The position numbers and the translations under genes are program-made. The notes beneath the pieces are model-generated. The model was not told the origin of the DNA. It ran no database searches and was given only the letters and a program-made list of their open reading frames with translations. Source: Flavimarina sp. Hel_I_48 (GTDB taxonomy: Bacteria > Bacteroidota > Bacteroidia > Flavobacteriales > Flavobacteriaceae). From it: 64,000 nt of DNA. Positions 1 through 8,204 of the stretch are shown piece after piece (positions within the stretch are counted from its first letter, which is position 1; each line of letters starts with the position of its first letter). The stretch is from assembly GCF_000733945.1 (NCBI RefSeq), contig NZ_JPOL01000002.1:2853001-2917000 (forward strand), in the 5' to 3' direction.

Positions 1-261
1 ACAGAACTGGTAAAAAAGATTCTTTTGGACTGTGCTGACGCACAGAATGGCATTCTTAAAAGTCCGGCACCTTTTGTGCTTTTTGAAGATTTTGGCGATA
101 GTGCGCTTCTATTTGGGATTTATTTCTTTATTCAAGATAGTTTTGTGGATCCGCGTATAAAAAGTGAGATGCGTTTCAAAATAGATCAGGAATTCAGAAA
201 AAGCGGTATTACCATACCATTTCCCCAGAGGGATGTTCATTTTTATAAAAATAATTCATAG
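1..261 (+). CDS. MscS-family mechanosensitive channel, C-terminal fragment
   Basis: The window opens inside this gene; 86 codons in frame 1 run to the TAG at 259-261. The visible part matches the C-terminal cytoplasmic domain of MscS channels: a segment reading ILKSPAPFVLFEDFGDSAL, then a beta-strand region (LLFGIYFFIQD), then the typical ending with DPRIKSEMRFKID and ITIPFPQRDVHF. MscS proteins are inner-membrane channels that open under membrane tension during hypo-osmotic shock. The pore helices lie upstream of the window. The next gene starts three bases after the stop in the same frame, so the two are probably co-transcribed. A second, much smaller MscS-type gene lies at about 38.2-38.8 kb. 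The family call is firm; the exact subfamily cannot be judged from the tail. Confidence 0.9.
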   Translation, partial: TELVKKILLDCADAQNGILKSPAPFVLFEDFGDSALLFGIYFFIQDSFVDPRIKSEMRFKIDQEFRKSGITIPFPQRDVHFYKNNS

Positions 262-264
262 GAT

Positions 265-1152
265 TTGCATATCAATTATTTAAGAGTCTTTTTAGTATGC
301 ATATTTTCCGTCGCTTTTGCGAATGCGCAAACTACAGATATTGCGCGCGTGGAATATATGCATATCCCCTTTGCAAAATCAAAAAACTCCCTGAGCCGTT
401 ATCGCGCGCTTCTACAGATCCCGGTTCCTTTAGATAAAGAACGAAATCATATTTTGGTTTTGGGTCTGGAGTATCGCTTTATTGACATTACCATAAAAGA
501 TTCGGTTCCTTTTGATCCCCTTCAGGTAAATTCCGTTGAGCGTATGGAACTTGCATTGGGATATGTGTTTAAAATAGCGGGCAACTGGCGTCTGGGCATA
601 CGTACTGCTGCCCGGATAAGTTCTACATTGAATCAGAGTGCACATGGTGACGATTACATTTACAATGCCGCCGTTTATGCAATTAACAACGTAAGCAATC
701 CCAAAGATGGTAAACCCTACCGCTTGATTTTTGGGTTGAACTATTCCACGACGCCCGGCCGCAATTACCCACTGCCGCTTATTGACTATTCAAAACGATT
801 CCGTCCCAATTGGGATTTTACCCTGGGCGTGCCTAAGACGAGTGTTCGGCATTATTTAAATGAATCGCATAAAGACGCTTTTCAGGCGTTTGCAACGCTT
901 GATAATTTCTTCGGAAACCTGCAGCGTCCCATTACTATTGATGGGAAAACAGCCGAAAATATATCCATGACCATAGTGCTTGGTGGTCTGGGCTATGAGC
1001 ATTTTTTTACTAAAAAGCTCCGGTTTTTTGCCTATGCAGCGCATTCCGTTTCTAATGATTTTAGGCTGCGGAACAACGATAGGGATGATATCTATACCAT
1101 AAATGACGATAATTCTTTCTATTTTAGGGGAGGAATGAAATTTAAATTTTAG
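265..1152 (+). CDS. Secreted outer-membrane beta-barrel protein (DUF6268-like)
   Basis: Encodes 295 residues with a cleavable signal peptide (hydrophobic stretch about residues 6-20, cleavage after FANAQ). The rest alternates hydrophobic and polar residues with many aromatic strand ends (LGLEYRFIDI, ELALGYVF, FYFRGGMKFKF) and ends in phenylalanine, as outer-membrane barrels do. I read it as the DUF6268 group; no enzymatic motif is visible. The start is a TTG three bases after the mscS stop, because the frame is closed by that stop and no ATG precedes the signal peptide. The stop is two bases before the next gene, so mscS, this gene and the response regulator probably form an operon. The barrel call is solid; the role is unknown. 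Confidence 0.75.
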   Translation: MHINYLRVFLVCIFSVAFANAQTTDIARVEYMHIPFAKSKNSLSRYRALLQIPVPLDKERNHILVLGLEYRFIDITIKDSVPFDPLQVNSVERMELALGYVFKIAGNWRLGIRTAARISSTLNQSAHGDDYIYNAAVYAINNVSNPKDGKPYRLIFGLNYSTTPGRNYPLPLIDYSKRFRPNWDFTLGVPKTSVRHYLNESHKDAFQAFATLDNFFGNLQRPITIDGKTAENISMTIVLGGLGYEHFFTKKLRFFAYAAHSVSNDFRLRNNDRDDIYTINDDNSFYFRGGMKFKF

Positions 1153-1154
1153 AC

Positions 1155-2318
1155 ATGTCAAAAATATTGATCATAGAAGATGAGGCTGCCATACGCCGCG
1201 TTTTGGTAAAAATCCTCACAGAAGAAAATAAGGATTATCAGGTAGAGGAAGCGGAGGATGGCGTAGCGGGAATGGAAAAATTAAAAGATACCGACTATGA
1301 TCTTGTTCTTTGTGATATAAAAATGCCAAAAATGGACGGTATTGAAGTGCTGGAGGCTACAAAAAAGATCAAGCCCGAAATTCCCATTGTGATGATTTCC
1401 GGTCACGGCGATCTGGATACCGCAGTAAATACCATGCGCCTGGGCGCTTTTGACTACATTTCTAAACCCCCAGATCTCAACCGTTTACTCAATACGGTCC
1501 GCAATGCCCTGGACCGGAAAAGCCTGGTTACCGAAAATACCATGCTCAAGAAAAAAGTGAGTAAAAAATATGAAATGGTGGGCGAAAGCGACGCCATTTC
1601 AAAAATCAAGGAAATCATTGCGAAAGTCGCCCCTACCGAAGCGCGTGTTCTCATTACGGGACCTAATGGTACAGGAAAAGAACTGGTTGCCCACTGGATT
1701 CATGAAAAAAGTGAGCGTTCTAAAGGTGCGCTTGTAGAAGTGAATTGTGCGGCAATACCGGCAGAACTTATAGAAAGTGAACTCTTTGGCCATGTGAAAG
1801 GTGCGTTTACTTCTGCTGTAAAAGACCGCGCGGGAAAATTTGAAGCAGCAAATGGCGGTACACTTTTTCTGGATGAGGTAGGGGACATGAGCCTTTCTGC
1901 CCAGGCAAAAGTTTTGCGTGCACTTCAGGAGAGCAAGGTTTCCCGAGTGGGCAACGATAAAGATATCAAAGTTGATGTACGCGTGGTTGCTGCTACCAAT
2001 AAGGATCTTAAAAAAGAAATAGAACAGGGCAATTTCAGGGAAGATTTATACCACCGCCTGGCCGTAATATTAATCCGGGTACCGGCACTTAATGAGCGCC
2101 GCGATGACATACCCTTATTGGTTTCTCATTTTGCCGCAAAGATTGCCCAGGAGCAAGGCACCACACTTAAAACCTTTACAGATGATGCGGTTAAAAAATT
2201 GCAGGAATACGACTGGACGGGAAATATACGGGAACTGCGCAATGTGATAGAACGTTTAATCATCCTGGGATCTGCGGAAGTTTCTGAAGAAGATGTGGCG
2301 CTTTTTGCCAGTAAATAG
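1155..2318 (+). CDS. NtrC-like sigma-54 response regulator without a DNA-binding domain
   Basis: A 387-residue two-domain protein. Residues 1-120 are a receiver domain with phosphoacceptor Asp54 ([10 protein letters not shown]), Ser82 and Lys104. Residues about 140-380 are a sigma-54 interaction AAA+ ATPase: Walker A GPNGTGKE at 169-176, the sigma-54 contact loop at 216-221 and Walker [12 protein letters not shown] at 234-244, followed by REDLYHRL with the arginine fingers. Two features are unusual. The contact loop reads GAFTSA instead of GAFTGA, and the protein ends just after the AAA+ lid ([12 protein letters not shown]), so the usual C-terminal Fis-type helix-turn-helix is missing. The stop is clean, with no HTH-coding remnant seen downstream. 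From memory, similar HTH-less proteins occur in other flavobacteria, so this is probably a stable family. How it finds promoters, or whether it activates RpoN at all, is unclear. Confidence 0.9.
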   Translation: MSKILIIEDEAAIRRVLVKILTEENKDYQVEEAEDGVAGMEKLKDTDYDLVLCDIKMPKMDGIEVLEATKKIKPEIPIVMISGHGDLDTAVNTMRLGAFDYISKPPDLNRLLNTVRNALDRKSLVTENTMLKKKVSKKYEMVGESDAISKIKEIIAKVAPTEARVLITGPNGTGKELVAHWIHEKSERSKGALVEVNCAAIPAELIESELFGHVKGAFTSAVKDRAGKFEAANGGTLFLDEVGDMSLSAQAKVLRALQESKVSRVGNDKDIKVDVRVVAATNKDLKKEIEQGNFREDLYHRLAVILIRVPALNERRDDIPLLVSHFAAKIAQEQGTTLKTFTDDAVKKLQEYDWTGNIRELRNVIERLIILGSAEVSEEDVALFASK

Positions 2319-2519
2319 GCAATAATTGACACTAAAAGGGAGTTTATTGATCCAAATCACTAAATTCTGGGCGGATATCCGTTAGTCGTACTAAGGATTA
2401 TTTTCATTATAAAGAGCAGATCATGGTCTGTTTCCTGAAAGGACAACTTTTTATTGGCACGCTTTGCGAAGGATCAAAAAAAATATTTCTACGGAATATA
2501 ACCCTCTAAAAGAAATACT

Positions 2520-3389
2520 ATGAAAGCAGACGATTATAAAGTAAAAGGGACAATAAAATTGCAGGACGTCCCTACCCATGAGGATTTTGGTAAAAAGGAC
2601 GACCTAGAAGACGAGTTGGATGATGTAAGCAAAGACCTTGCAGACATTCAAAATAAACTATATGCACACGGCAAATACGCTGTGCTTATTTGCATTCAAG
2701 GTACAGATACCGCGGGTAAGGACAGCCTAATTCGGGAGGTTTTCAAAAACTTCAATGCGCGCGGTGTTGTAGTGCATAGTTTTAAAGTTCCCACCAAGAA
2801 TGAACTCAAGCATGACTATTTATGGCGACATTATATCGCGCTGCCAGAACGTGGAAAATTTGGTATTTTTAACCGTACACATTACGAGAATGTAATCGTT
2901 ACCCGCGTGCATCCTGATTATGTATTGGGTGAAAACCTGCCGCAGATAAATACGGTAGATGATATTACACCTGCATTCTGGGATAAACGTTTTGAGCAGA
3001 TCAATAACTTTGAAAAGCACATAGCAGAGAACGGCACCCTGGTATACAAATTCTTTTTGCATCTTTCTAAAGATGAACAAAAACATAGGTTACTCCGGCG
3101 GTTGAACAAACCAGATAAAAACTGGAAGTTTTCAGCAGGAGATCTTGAGGAACGTAAACTCTGGGATGAATATCAAGCCTGTTTTGAAGATGCCATAAAC
3201 AACACCTCAAAACCACACGCTCCCTGGTATATTATCCCAGCAGATGACAAACCTACCGCACGTCTTATACTTGCCAAAATACTTTTAGAGGAACTTCAGA
3301 AATATCCAGATATTCAGGAACCGGAACTGGATTCAGAAACAGCATCAAAGATAGAGGAATATAAGGAACAGCTACATGGGGAAGAATAA
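2520..3389 (+). CDS. ppk2: PPK2-family polyphosphate kinase / nucleotide phosphotransferase
   Basis: A 289-residue cytosolic kinase of the PPK2 family, which moves phosphate between inorganic polyphosphate and nucleotides. Walker A is GTDTAGKDS at residues 61-69 and the second family motif is GIFNRTHYENV at 115-125. The FNR-HYE form of this motif and the roughly 290-residue length fit class III PPK2 enzymes, which can phosphorylate AMP and ADP with polyphosphate; the class is my inference. The C-terminal half carries the basic lid region (HLSKDEQKHRLLRR). A 200-bp gap separates it from the regulator upstream, so it probably has its own promoter. It converges on the small membrane-protein gene at 3393, with only three bases between the stops. 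Confidence 0.9.
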   Translation: MKADDYKVKGTIKLQDVPTHEDFGKKDDLEDELDDVSKDLADIQNKLYAHGKYAVLICIQGTDTAGKDSLIREVFKNFNARGVVVHSFKVPTKNELKHDYLWRHYIALPERGKFGIFNRTHYENVIVTRVHPDYVLGENLPQINTVDDITPAFWDKRFEQINNFEKHIAENGTLVYKFFLHLSKDEQKHRLLRRLNKPDKNWKFSAGDLEERKLWDEYQACFEDAINNTSKPHAPWYIIPADDKPTARLILAKILLEELQKYPDIQEPELDSETASKIEEYKEQLHGEE

Positions 3390-3392
3390 ACA

Positions 3393-3638
3393 CTATACTT
3401 TTAAATTCCTGGCTTTTAGTTCTTCCTCAAGTGGTTTATTCTTTTTGGAACCTTTTATCAGTTTGTAAATTAGAAAAAGGGGTAGAAGCGCTAAAAGTCC
3501 CAGGCTGTTTTTTACAGTGCCATAAATTAAGATACCTATTAAAAATCCGATAAAAAGGGCATTTGTCACTGCCGACGATTTCATTTTTTTCGCTTCTGCC
3601 AGTAGTTCTTCATCTGTAAATTCTGAGAGTTCTTTCAT
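3393..3638 (-). CDS. Small two-helix membrane protein
   Basis: 81 residues. An acidic N-terminus (ELSEFTDEELLAEAKKMKSS) precedes two closely spaced hydrophobic segments (about 26-42 and 45-61), and the tail is highly charged (KGSKKNKPLEEELKARN). The layout, a short amphipathic helix, a helical hairpin in the membrane and a charged tail, matches small flavobacterial proteins often labelled redox-active disulfide protein 2. There is no cysteine pair here, so that label is not supported as a function. The next upstream gene (3691-3942) has the same architecture, so the two look like diverged paralogues. ATG start. Role unknown. Confidence 0.65.
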   Translation of the reverse strand: MKELSEFTDEELLAEAKKMKSSAVTNALFIGFLIGILIYGTVKNSLGLLALLPLFLIYKLIKGSKKNKPLEEELKARNLKV

Positions 3639-3690
3639 TTTTTAAATTTTGAAAAGCCTTAATTCAAACAAATAGGTATTAGGCTAAGGG

Positions 3691-3942
3691 CTATCGCGAT
3701 TTTATTTCAGTTTTAATTTTTTTGATTGAAACCAATTGTATGGGAATAATCGCACCGCAGGAGATTGCAACAGTAATCAATGCTATAAATACGGCTTTAT
3801 TTTCTAAATAAATCAGGCCATACATTGTAACTGCAACAAGTAAACTAATTACACTGATTAAGGCTGTCGTAATGACTTGAGTCGTTTTTAATTCTGATTT
3901 TAGTTCCTGAACGCTTTTACTTTTTAAATTTTCGTCACCCAT
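3691..3942 (-). CDS. Small two-helix membrane protein (paralogue of the 3393-3638 gene)
   Basis: 83 residues: a charged N-terminal helix (KSKSVQELKSELKTTQ), two membrane segments (about 24-45 and 50-70) and a basic tail (SIKKIKTEIKSR). The architecture and the ELK/ELL-type N-terminal helix resemble the adjacent downstream gene on the same strand, 52 bases away. No cysteines or catalytic motif are visible. The pair may be co-transcribed. The protein is clearly a membrane protein; its function is unknown. Confidence 0.65.
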   Translation of the reverse strand: MGDENLKSKSVQELKSELKTTQVITTALISVISLLVAVTMYGLIYLENKAVFIALITVAISCGAIIPIQLVSIKKIKTEIKSR

Positions 3943-4318
3943 TATTTTCGTTTTATAGGTAAAATACTGATTATTGAAGTGTTAAAGCGCAGTTGCGCTA
4001 ATGAATTTGTACATATTTAACCCGAGAGCAGAGGTTTGAGCAATACCATACTGAAATGAATTCCGCGTTAGGGATTGAAGTGGAAATCCTTTTTGAGAAG
4101 CATGATCAAAAAGATTGCAGCGCAAAGCCCGACCCGCAGGGAAACGCCCAAAAACCATTAAATATCCAAACAGTGTCTAAAAACCATTTAATTCAAGCAT
4201 ATTTTGAGATATTCAGCTTAATATCAAGACGCTTTACTTAATAATTAAAATTTTGAGAAAATAAAGGCAAGTGATTTACAGCTTCAACTATTTAATAAAA
4301 ACTGTTTGTTCCTGCGTA
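3943..4318. other. Intergenic region carrying one dispersed repeat
   Basis: 376 bases between the start of the small membrane-protein gene and the end of the PorV-like gene. Apart from the dispersed element at 4063-4156 I see only AT-rich sequence. Short open frames here run through the repeat and do not look like genes. Confidence 0.6.
4063..4156 (+). repeat. Dispersed cloverleaf-like element, copy A
   Basis: Begins with the shared GCGTTAGGGATTG motif and ends with GGGAAACGCCCAAAAACC. The internal pairs are all present: outer GCGTT with AACGC, GGATT with AATCC, an extended CTTTTTGA with TCAAAAAG, and CCC-GCA-GGG. This copy lies alone and is the most divergent in the middle arm, where it keeps the pairing while changing the loop sequence. 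It is on the plus strand between minus-strand genes, so it is not simply a gene terminator. Confidence 0.85.
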
Positions 4319-5419
4319 CTACCGAAAAAGCTTCCAATCCAATTTTACCGAAAAAACATTGCTGTATATCGCAGCGCTCTGATCGCCTATATCGGTCAGG
4401 GCATAGTCGATGTGAATGCCTTTGTAATTGAATCCTACGCCAATATTTGGCTGAAAGCCCAATTGCTCACTACCATCAAGTTGGGTAAGATTTTGAAAAT
4501 TTCCCACCCCCGCTCGCAGAAAAACCAAATTGGCATATCCAAATTCAAGTCCAGCGGCGGGACTTGCACTAACCGCAGATGATGAGATAATATCGTTGGT
4601 TTGGGTAAAACGCATAAGTACGTCCACTTCGGCTTTTATGGAATAATCGTACCTAATGAGCCATTCCCGTTGCGCGCCCACTTGCAATTTAGGCAGGGTG
4701 ACTTCTAGCGTTTCGGGGAGTTCCTGATTTTGTCCGGCAACGGCATCACTTATAGTGGCGAAAGCTTCTTCATCAATGCTCCATGTATTTACAGAAGTGG
4801 TAATATCCCGGGCCATCGCGCCAAAACTCCATCCCCCCATACGGTACTGCACTCCAAAATCAAGACCAAAACCCCAGGCATTTGCAAAATCGCCAATTAC
4901 ACGACGTATTATTTTCGCATTCGCACCGAAATCGAGTCCGTCAAGGAACAGTCGGCGTGCATAAGAAAAAGTCATTGCATAATCTGCAGTAGAAAAAAGA
5001 CTGATGCGGTTATAATCTATATTCCCATTGGCATCAATGAGTTGTGTGGTATTCAAAATGTCATCTACCCCAAAACGAATCAAAGAAATGGCCACGGCAC
5101 TTTCCTTATCCAATGGCATCGCAAAACCGGCGTAATCGTAGAGCGCGATATTGGCAAAATAACTGGCATGCATAAGTGACAGTTCATTATCTTCAATATT
5201 TACGAGTCCGGCAGGATTCCAGTAGCCCGCATTCACATCGCGGGTACCGGCCACTACGGCATTGCCCATGCCCAGTGCCGCAGCATCAACGCCAATATTC
5301 AAAAACTCGTTAGAATATTTGCGCACCACCTGGGACTGCATTGTGGAGCAGATAAGGAAGAAGAAAAGGACAGAATAAATTTTATACAATAGCTTTACTT
5401 TGAGGACAAATATGTCCAA
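4319..5419 (-). CDS. PorV/PorQ-family outer-membrane protein
   Basis: Up to 366 residues with a signal peptide (IYSVLFFFLICSTMQSQ) and the hallmark PorV/PorQ opening: NEFLNIGVDAAALGMGNA followed by AGYWNPAGL. The rest is an outer-membrane barrel ending VFSVKLDWKLF. PorV binds type IX secretion substrates by their C-terminal domain and passes them to the attachment complex. This protein is one of several PorV-like members flavobacteria carry (possibly the PorV2 type); it is not necessarily PorV itself. The window also holds a T9SS substrate, the giant protein at 22.2-37.4 kb. No ATG precedes the signal peptide. The start is a TTG, either at 5419 or, giving a more normal signal peptide, at 5389. 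It is divergent from pssA. Confidence 0.8.
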   Translation of the reverse strand: MDIFVLKVKLLYKIYSVLFFFLICSTMQSQVVRKYSNEFLNIGVDAAALGMGNAVVAGTRDVNAGYWNPAGLVNIEDNELSLMHASYFANIALYDYAGFAMPLDKESAVAISLIRFGVDDILNTTQLIDANGNIDYNRISLFSTADYAMTFSYARRLFLDGLDFGANAKIIRRVIGDFANAWGFGLDFGVQYRMGGWSFGAMARDITTSVNTWSIDEEAFATISDAVAGQNQELPETLEVTLPKLQVGAQREWLIRYDYSIKAEVDVLMRFTQTNDIISSSAVSASPAAGLEFGYANLVFLRAGVGNFQNLTQLDGSEQLGFQPNIGVGFNYKGIHIDYALTDIGDQSAAIYSNVFSVKLDWKLFR

Positions 5420-5512
5420 TTTTGCTCACATTATAAACTTTATTTTAGGTACATTATTGTTTGAGTGCATCTAGGAATGCAGAGTTTGCTACTTTTACAA
5501 AAATCGATTTTT

Positions 5513-6253
5513 ATGAATATAAACCGTTACATTCCCAATGCCTTCACTATGGGCAACTTATTTTCTGGAATGGTAGGGACTTACTTTGCCGCTAACAATT
5601 CCCTTGAGATTGCGGCCTATGCAGTGCTCGCGGGCATATTTTTCGATTTTTTTGATGGTTTTTTAGCGCGCAAGCTCAACGCCCAGAGCGAAGTGGGGCT
5701 TCAACTTGATTCCCTTGCAGATGTGGTTACCAGTGGCGTGGTACCAGGAATAATCATGTTTCAGCTTCTTAACAATATTAATGCCTGGGGCGATCACACG
5801 CAAAAAATTGCAGCGACTGACTGGAATTCCCTGTCTATCCTGCCGTTTTTTGGTTTTGCGATAACACTCGCCTCAGCGTACCGGCTGGCCAAATTTAATG
5901 TTGATGAGCGCCAGAGCGAATCTTTTATTGGGTTGCCCACACCGGCAAATGCGCTTCTTATCATTAGTCTCCCACTTATTTTGATGTATCAACCCAATGC
6001 ACTGGCAGATAATTTACTTACCAATGCTTATTTTCTTCTTGCCCTTACCATTATCAGCTGCATACTGTTAAATGCTGAAATCGCGCTTTTTGCCCTTAAA
6101 TTCAAAACCTGGGGAGTTGCTGCAAACAAGATTAGATATGGATTTTTACTACTTTCGGTAATTTTATTGTTCAGCCTTCAATTCCTGGCTATACCTTTGA
6201 TTATCTTGCTGTATGTATTGATTTCTTTATTGAGCCATAAAAGTACTTCTTAA
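5513..6253 (+). CDS. pssA: CDP-diacylglycerol--serine O-phosphatidyltransferase
   Basis: A 246-residue integral membrane enzyme that joins CDP-diacylglycerol and L-serine to make phosphatidylserine, the precursor of phosphatidylethanolamine. The CDP-alcohol phosphotransferase signature D-G-x2-A-R-x8-G-x3-D-x3-D is complete at residues 48-70 (Asp48, Gly49, Ala52, Arg53, Gly62, Asp66, Asp70). About seven hydrophobic segments follow the family pattern. I chose the ATG at 5513 (MNINRYIPNAFT), because family members begin just before the IPN motif. The frame stays open upstream to 5465, but those residues do not look like family sequence. It lies 58 bases before bshA on the same strand and diverges from the PorV-like gene. 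Confidence 0.92.
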   Translation: MNINRYIPNAFTMGNLFSGMVGTYFAANNSLEIAAYAVLAGIFFDFFDGFLARKLNAQSEVGLQLDSLADVVTSGVVPGIIMFQLLNNINAWGDHTQKIAATDWNSLSILPFFGFAITLASAYRLAKFNVDERQSESFIGLPTPANALLIISLPLILMYQPNALADNLLTNAYFLLALTIISCILLNAEIALFALKFKTWGVAANKIRYGFLLLSVILLFSLQFLAIPLIILLYVLISLLSHKSTS

Positions 6254-6299
6254 ACAATTCAACAAACATTTTTTAGTGACCACAATGCTACGGATTTAG

Positions 6300-6307
6300 T
6301 ATTTTTG
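6300..6307 (+). promoter_or_regulatory. TAnnTTTG-type -7 element before bshA
   Basis: TATTTTTG is a perfect match to the Bacteroidota -7 consensus and ends four bases before the bshA ATG. If used, transcription would start at or next to the start codon. I could not find a clear -33 TTTG at the expected spacing, so this is tentative. Confidence 0.4.
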
Positions 6308-6311
6308 TAGT

Positions 6312-7457
6312 ATGAAAATTGCTATAGTTTGCTATCCCACCTTTGGTGGAAGTGGTGTAGTGGCCACAGAACTGGGTATCGCGCTTTCCAAGCGGGGTCA
6401 CGAAGTTCATTTTATCACTTATAAACAACCGGTACGCCTGGATCTGCTGAATGAGAATATTTTCTTTCATGAGGTCAACGTTCCAGATTATCCCCTATTT
6501 CATTATCAACCCTATGAACTTGCCCTTTCGAGTAAGTTGGTGACCATTATCCGGGCTTATAAACTTGATGTGCTTCACGTACATTATGCGATACCACACG
6601 CCTATGCTGGTTTTATGGCAAAAAAGATGTTGCGACAGGAAGGGATCACCATACCTATGGTCACCACGCTGCACGGGACAGATATTACGCTTGTGGGAAA
6701 CCATCCGTTTTATAAACCTGCGGTTACCTTTAGTATCAACAAGAGCGATGTGGTAACTTCGGTTTCTACGAGTTTGAAGGAAGATACACTGCGGTTGTTC
6801 AAGATCAAAAAGAAGATCAACGTGATCCCGAATTTTATTGATCTCAGTGGTGTAAGTAGTGGTTTTACAGATTGCCAGCGCGAATTAATGGCAAGTGATA
6901 ATGAGCGCATCATAACCCATATCAGTAACTTTAGGGAAGTAAAGCGTATTCCAGATGTCATTAAAATCTTTAATCAGATTCAGGAACATATTCCCTCTAA
7001 ATTAATTATGGTAGGTGAGGGTCCAGAACGGGAACCTGCGGAAGCATTGTGCGACGAACTTGGTATTTCTAAAAAAGTAATTTTTCTGGGGAACAGTAAT
7101 GAGGTAGATAAAATACTTTGTTTTTCTGACCTGTTCCTGCTTCCGTCAAAGGCGGAAAGTTTTGGCCTGGCCGCGCTGGAAGCCATGGCAGCAGGTGTGC
7201 CCGTGGTTTCTTCAAACGCTGGCGGACTCAGGGAAGTCAATAAAGATGGCGTTTCCGGTTTTCTCAACGAGGTAGGTGATATTGATGGTATGGCGGCAAA
7301 TGCCATATCGATCTTGAAAGATGATAAGGTTTTGGAGCAATTTAAAGCTCAGGCAAAAAATGAAGCACGGCAATTTGATATAGAGACGATTGTGCCCATG
7401 TACGAAAAAGTCTATTTAAAAGCGCTTAAAAAAGACCAGAAAAAGCAGGTTATTTAA
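6312..7457 (+). CDS. bshA: N-acetyl-alpha-D-glucosaminyl L-malate synthase
   Basis: A 381-residue GT4 glycosyltransferase that joins UDP-GlcNAc and L-malate, the first step of bacillithiol synthesis. The N-terminus (IAIVCYPTFGGSGVVATELG) is characteristic of BshA and sets it apart from other GT4 enzymes. The donor-binding half has HGTDITLVGNHP, the hinge HISNFREVKR and the GT4 E-x7-E region within KAESFGLAALEAMAAG. The length is normal. bshC, the last enzyme, is 35 kb away at 41.4 kb; no BshB-type deacetylase was recognised in the window. A strong hairpin terminator follows the stop. Confidence 0.93.
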   Translation: MKIAIVCYPTFGGSGVVATELGIALSKRGHEVHFITYKQPVRLDLLNENIFFHEVNVPDYPLFHYQPYELALSSKLVTIIRAYKLDVLHVHYAIPHAYAGFMAKKMLRQEGITIPMVTTLHGTDITLVGNHPFYKPAVTFSINKSDVVTSVSTSLKEDTLRLFKIKKKINVIPNFIDLSGVSSGFTDCQRELMASDNERIITHISNFREVKRIPDVIKIFNQIQEHIPSKLIMVGEGPEREPAEALCDELGISKKVIFLGNSNEVDKILCFSDLFLLPSKAESFGLAALEAMAAGVPVVSSNAGGLREVNKDGVSGFLNEVGDIDGMAANAISILKDDKVLEQFKAQAKNEARQFDIETIVPMYEKVYLKALKKDQKKQVI

Positions 7458-7458
7458 T

Positions 7459-7496
7459 CAAAAAACGCCATTTTCCGACTGAAAAATGGCGTTTTT
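7459..7496. terminator. Bidirectional hairpin terminator between bshA and the convergent barrel gene
   Basis: AAAACGCCATTTT pairs with AAAATGGCGTTTT around a seven-base loop, with A and T runs on both sides. It can end bshA on the plus strand and the 7517-8008 gene on the minus strand. Confidence 0.85.
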
Positions 7497-7516
7497 AATA
7501 GGTTTTTAATTATGTT

Positions 7517-8008
7517 TTAAAACTGATACCTTACACTAAATGCAATATCAAAATCGAGGTCATCATTAAAATCGTTGAATCCTATTTCTGGCCTAAAATC
7601 TAAGGCGATCAATAGTGGAAAGTTAAAATTATATTCAATCCCGATGTCCCCGGCTCCATAAGCAAAGAACTCTGAGTCATCGTTATTGTTCCTATCAAAG
7701 TCGTTGCCATAATTTACTGATCCTATACCGCCACCAGCACCGGCAAACCAGTTAAACCCGCCATCAAGGTTCCATACCCATTGATACAGACCAGTGAGTT
7801 TAAAGGCGTCAAAATTATCATCATTGCGCCATCCCAGATCAAATTCAAGTCGGTTGTTTTCAGTAAGTCCGCGTTGATAAGAAACTTCCGCCCCCACACC
7901 ATTATTACCACCAAAACGGATACCAAGGGCATTTTTTGAGATTTCTTGAGCCTCTACCAGCGTGCAGGCGAGAACGGTAAATACAAGGGATAAAATAAGT
8001 TTTTTCAT
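7517..8008 (-). CDS. Small outer-membrane beta-barrel protein
   Basis: 163 residues with a clear signal peptide (KKLILSLVFTVLACTLVEAQE) and a small barrel pattern: strands such as LGIRFGGNNGVGAEVSYQR and FAYGAGDIGIEYNFNFP, ending FDIAFSVRYQF with a terminal Phe. The fold resembles the OmpA-like/OmpW-like eight-stranded barrels common in Bacteroidota. An acidic loop (NDFDRNNNDDSE) probably faces outward. No binding partner can be inferred. ATG start; it stands alone between a terminator and a divergent promoter region. Confidence 0.75.
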   Translation of the reverse strand: MKKLILSLVFTVLACTLVEAQEISKNALGIRFGGNNGVGAEVSYQRGLTENNRLEFDLGWRNDDNFDAFKLTGLYQWVWNLDGGFNWFAGAGGGIGSVNYGNDFDRNNNDDSEFFAYGAGDIGIEYNFNFPLLIALDFRPEIGFNDFNDDLDFDIAFSVRYQF

Positions 8009-8192
8009 AAATTGTGATAGGTTGAAAATAGATTTATAAGATCAATGTATACGTTATATACGTACTACATTGACAATATACTATTCGATTAACCTGCAAA
8101 TAGAGGATGAATAGTATAAAAAACCGGTTTAAGATCATTAAAATTTTGTTAACCTTATCCTGTTTTACCCGGTATAAAAAGTCCCATAATCG

Positions 8193-8200
8193 TACCTTTG
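8193..8200 (+). promoter_or_regulatory. TAnnTTTG-type -7 element before the FAD/Fe-S dehydrogenase gene
   Basis: TACCTTTG matches the Bacteroidota -7 consensus exactly and ends four bases before the ATG at 8205, the same arrangement as bshA. No convincing -33 TTTG at standard spacing was seen. Confidence 0.4.
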
Positions 8201-8204
8201 GTAT

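Noticed and set aside
1155..2318. Truncation of the NtrC-like gene by mutation
   Set aside because: The end is a clean stop after a typical AAA+ lid, and I see no HTH-coding remnant in the following 200 bases; a stable HTH-less family is more likely.
4056..4241. 61-codon plus-strand frame
   Set aside because: It spans copy A in a different frame from the other repeat-derived frames; not a gene.
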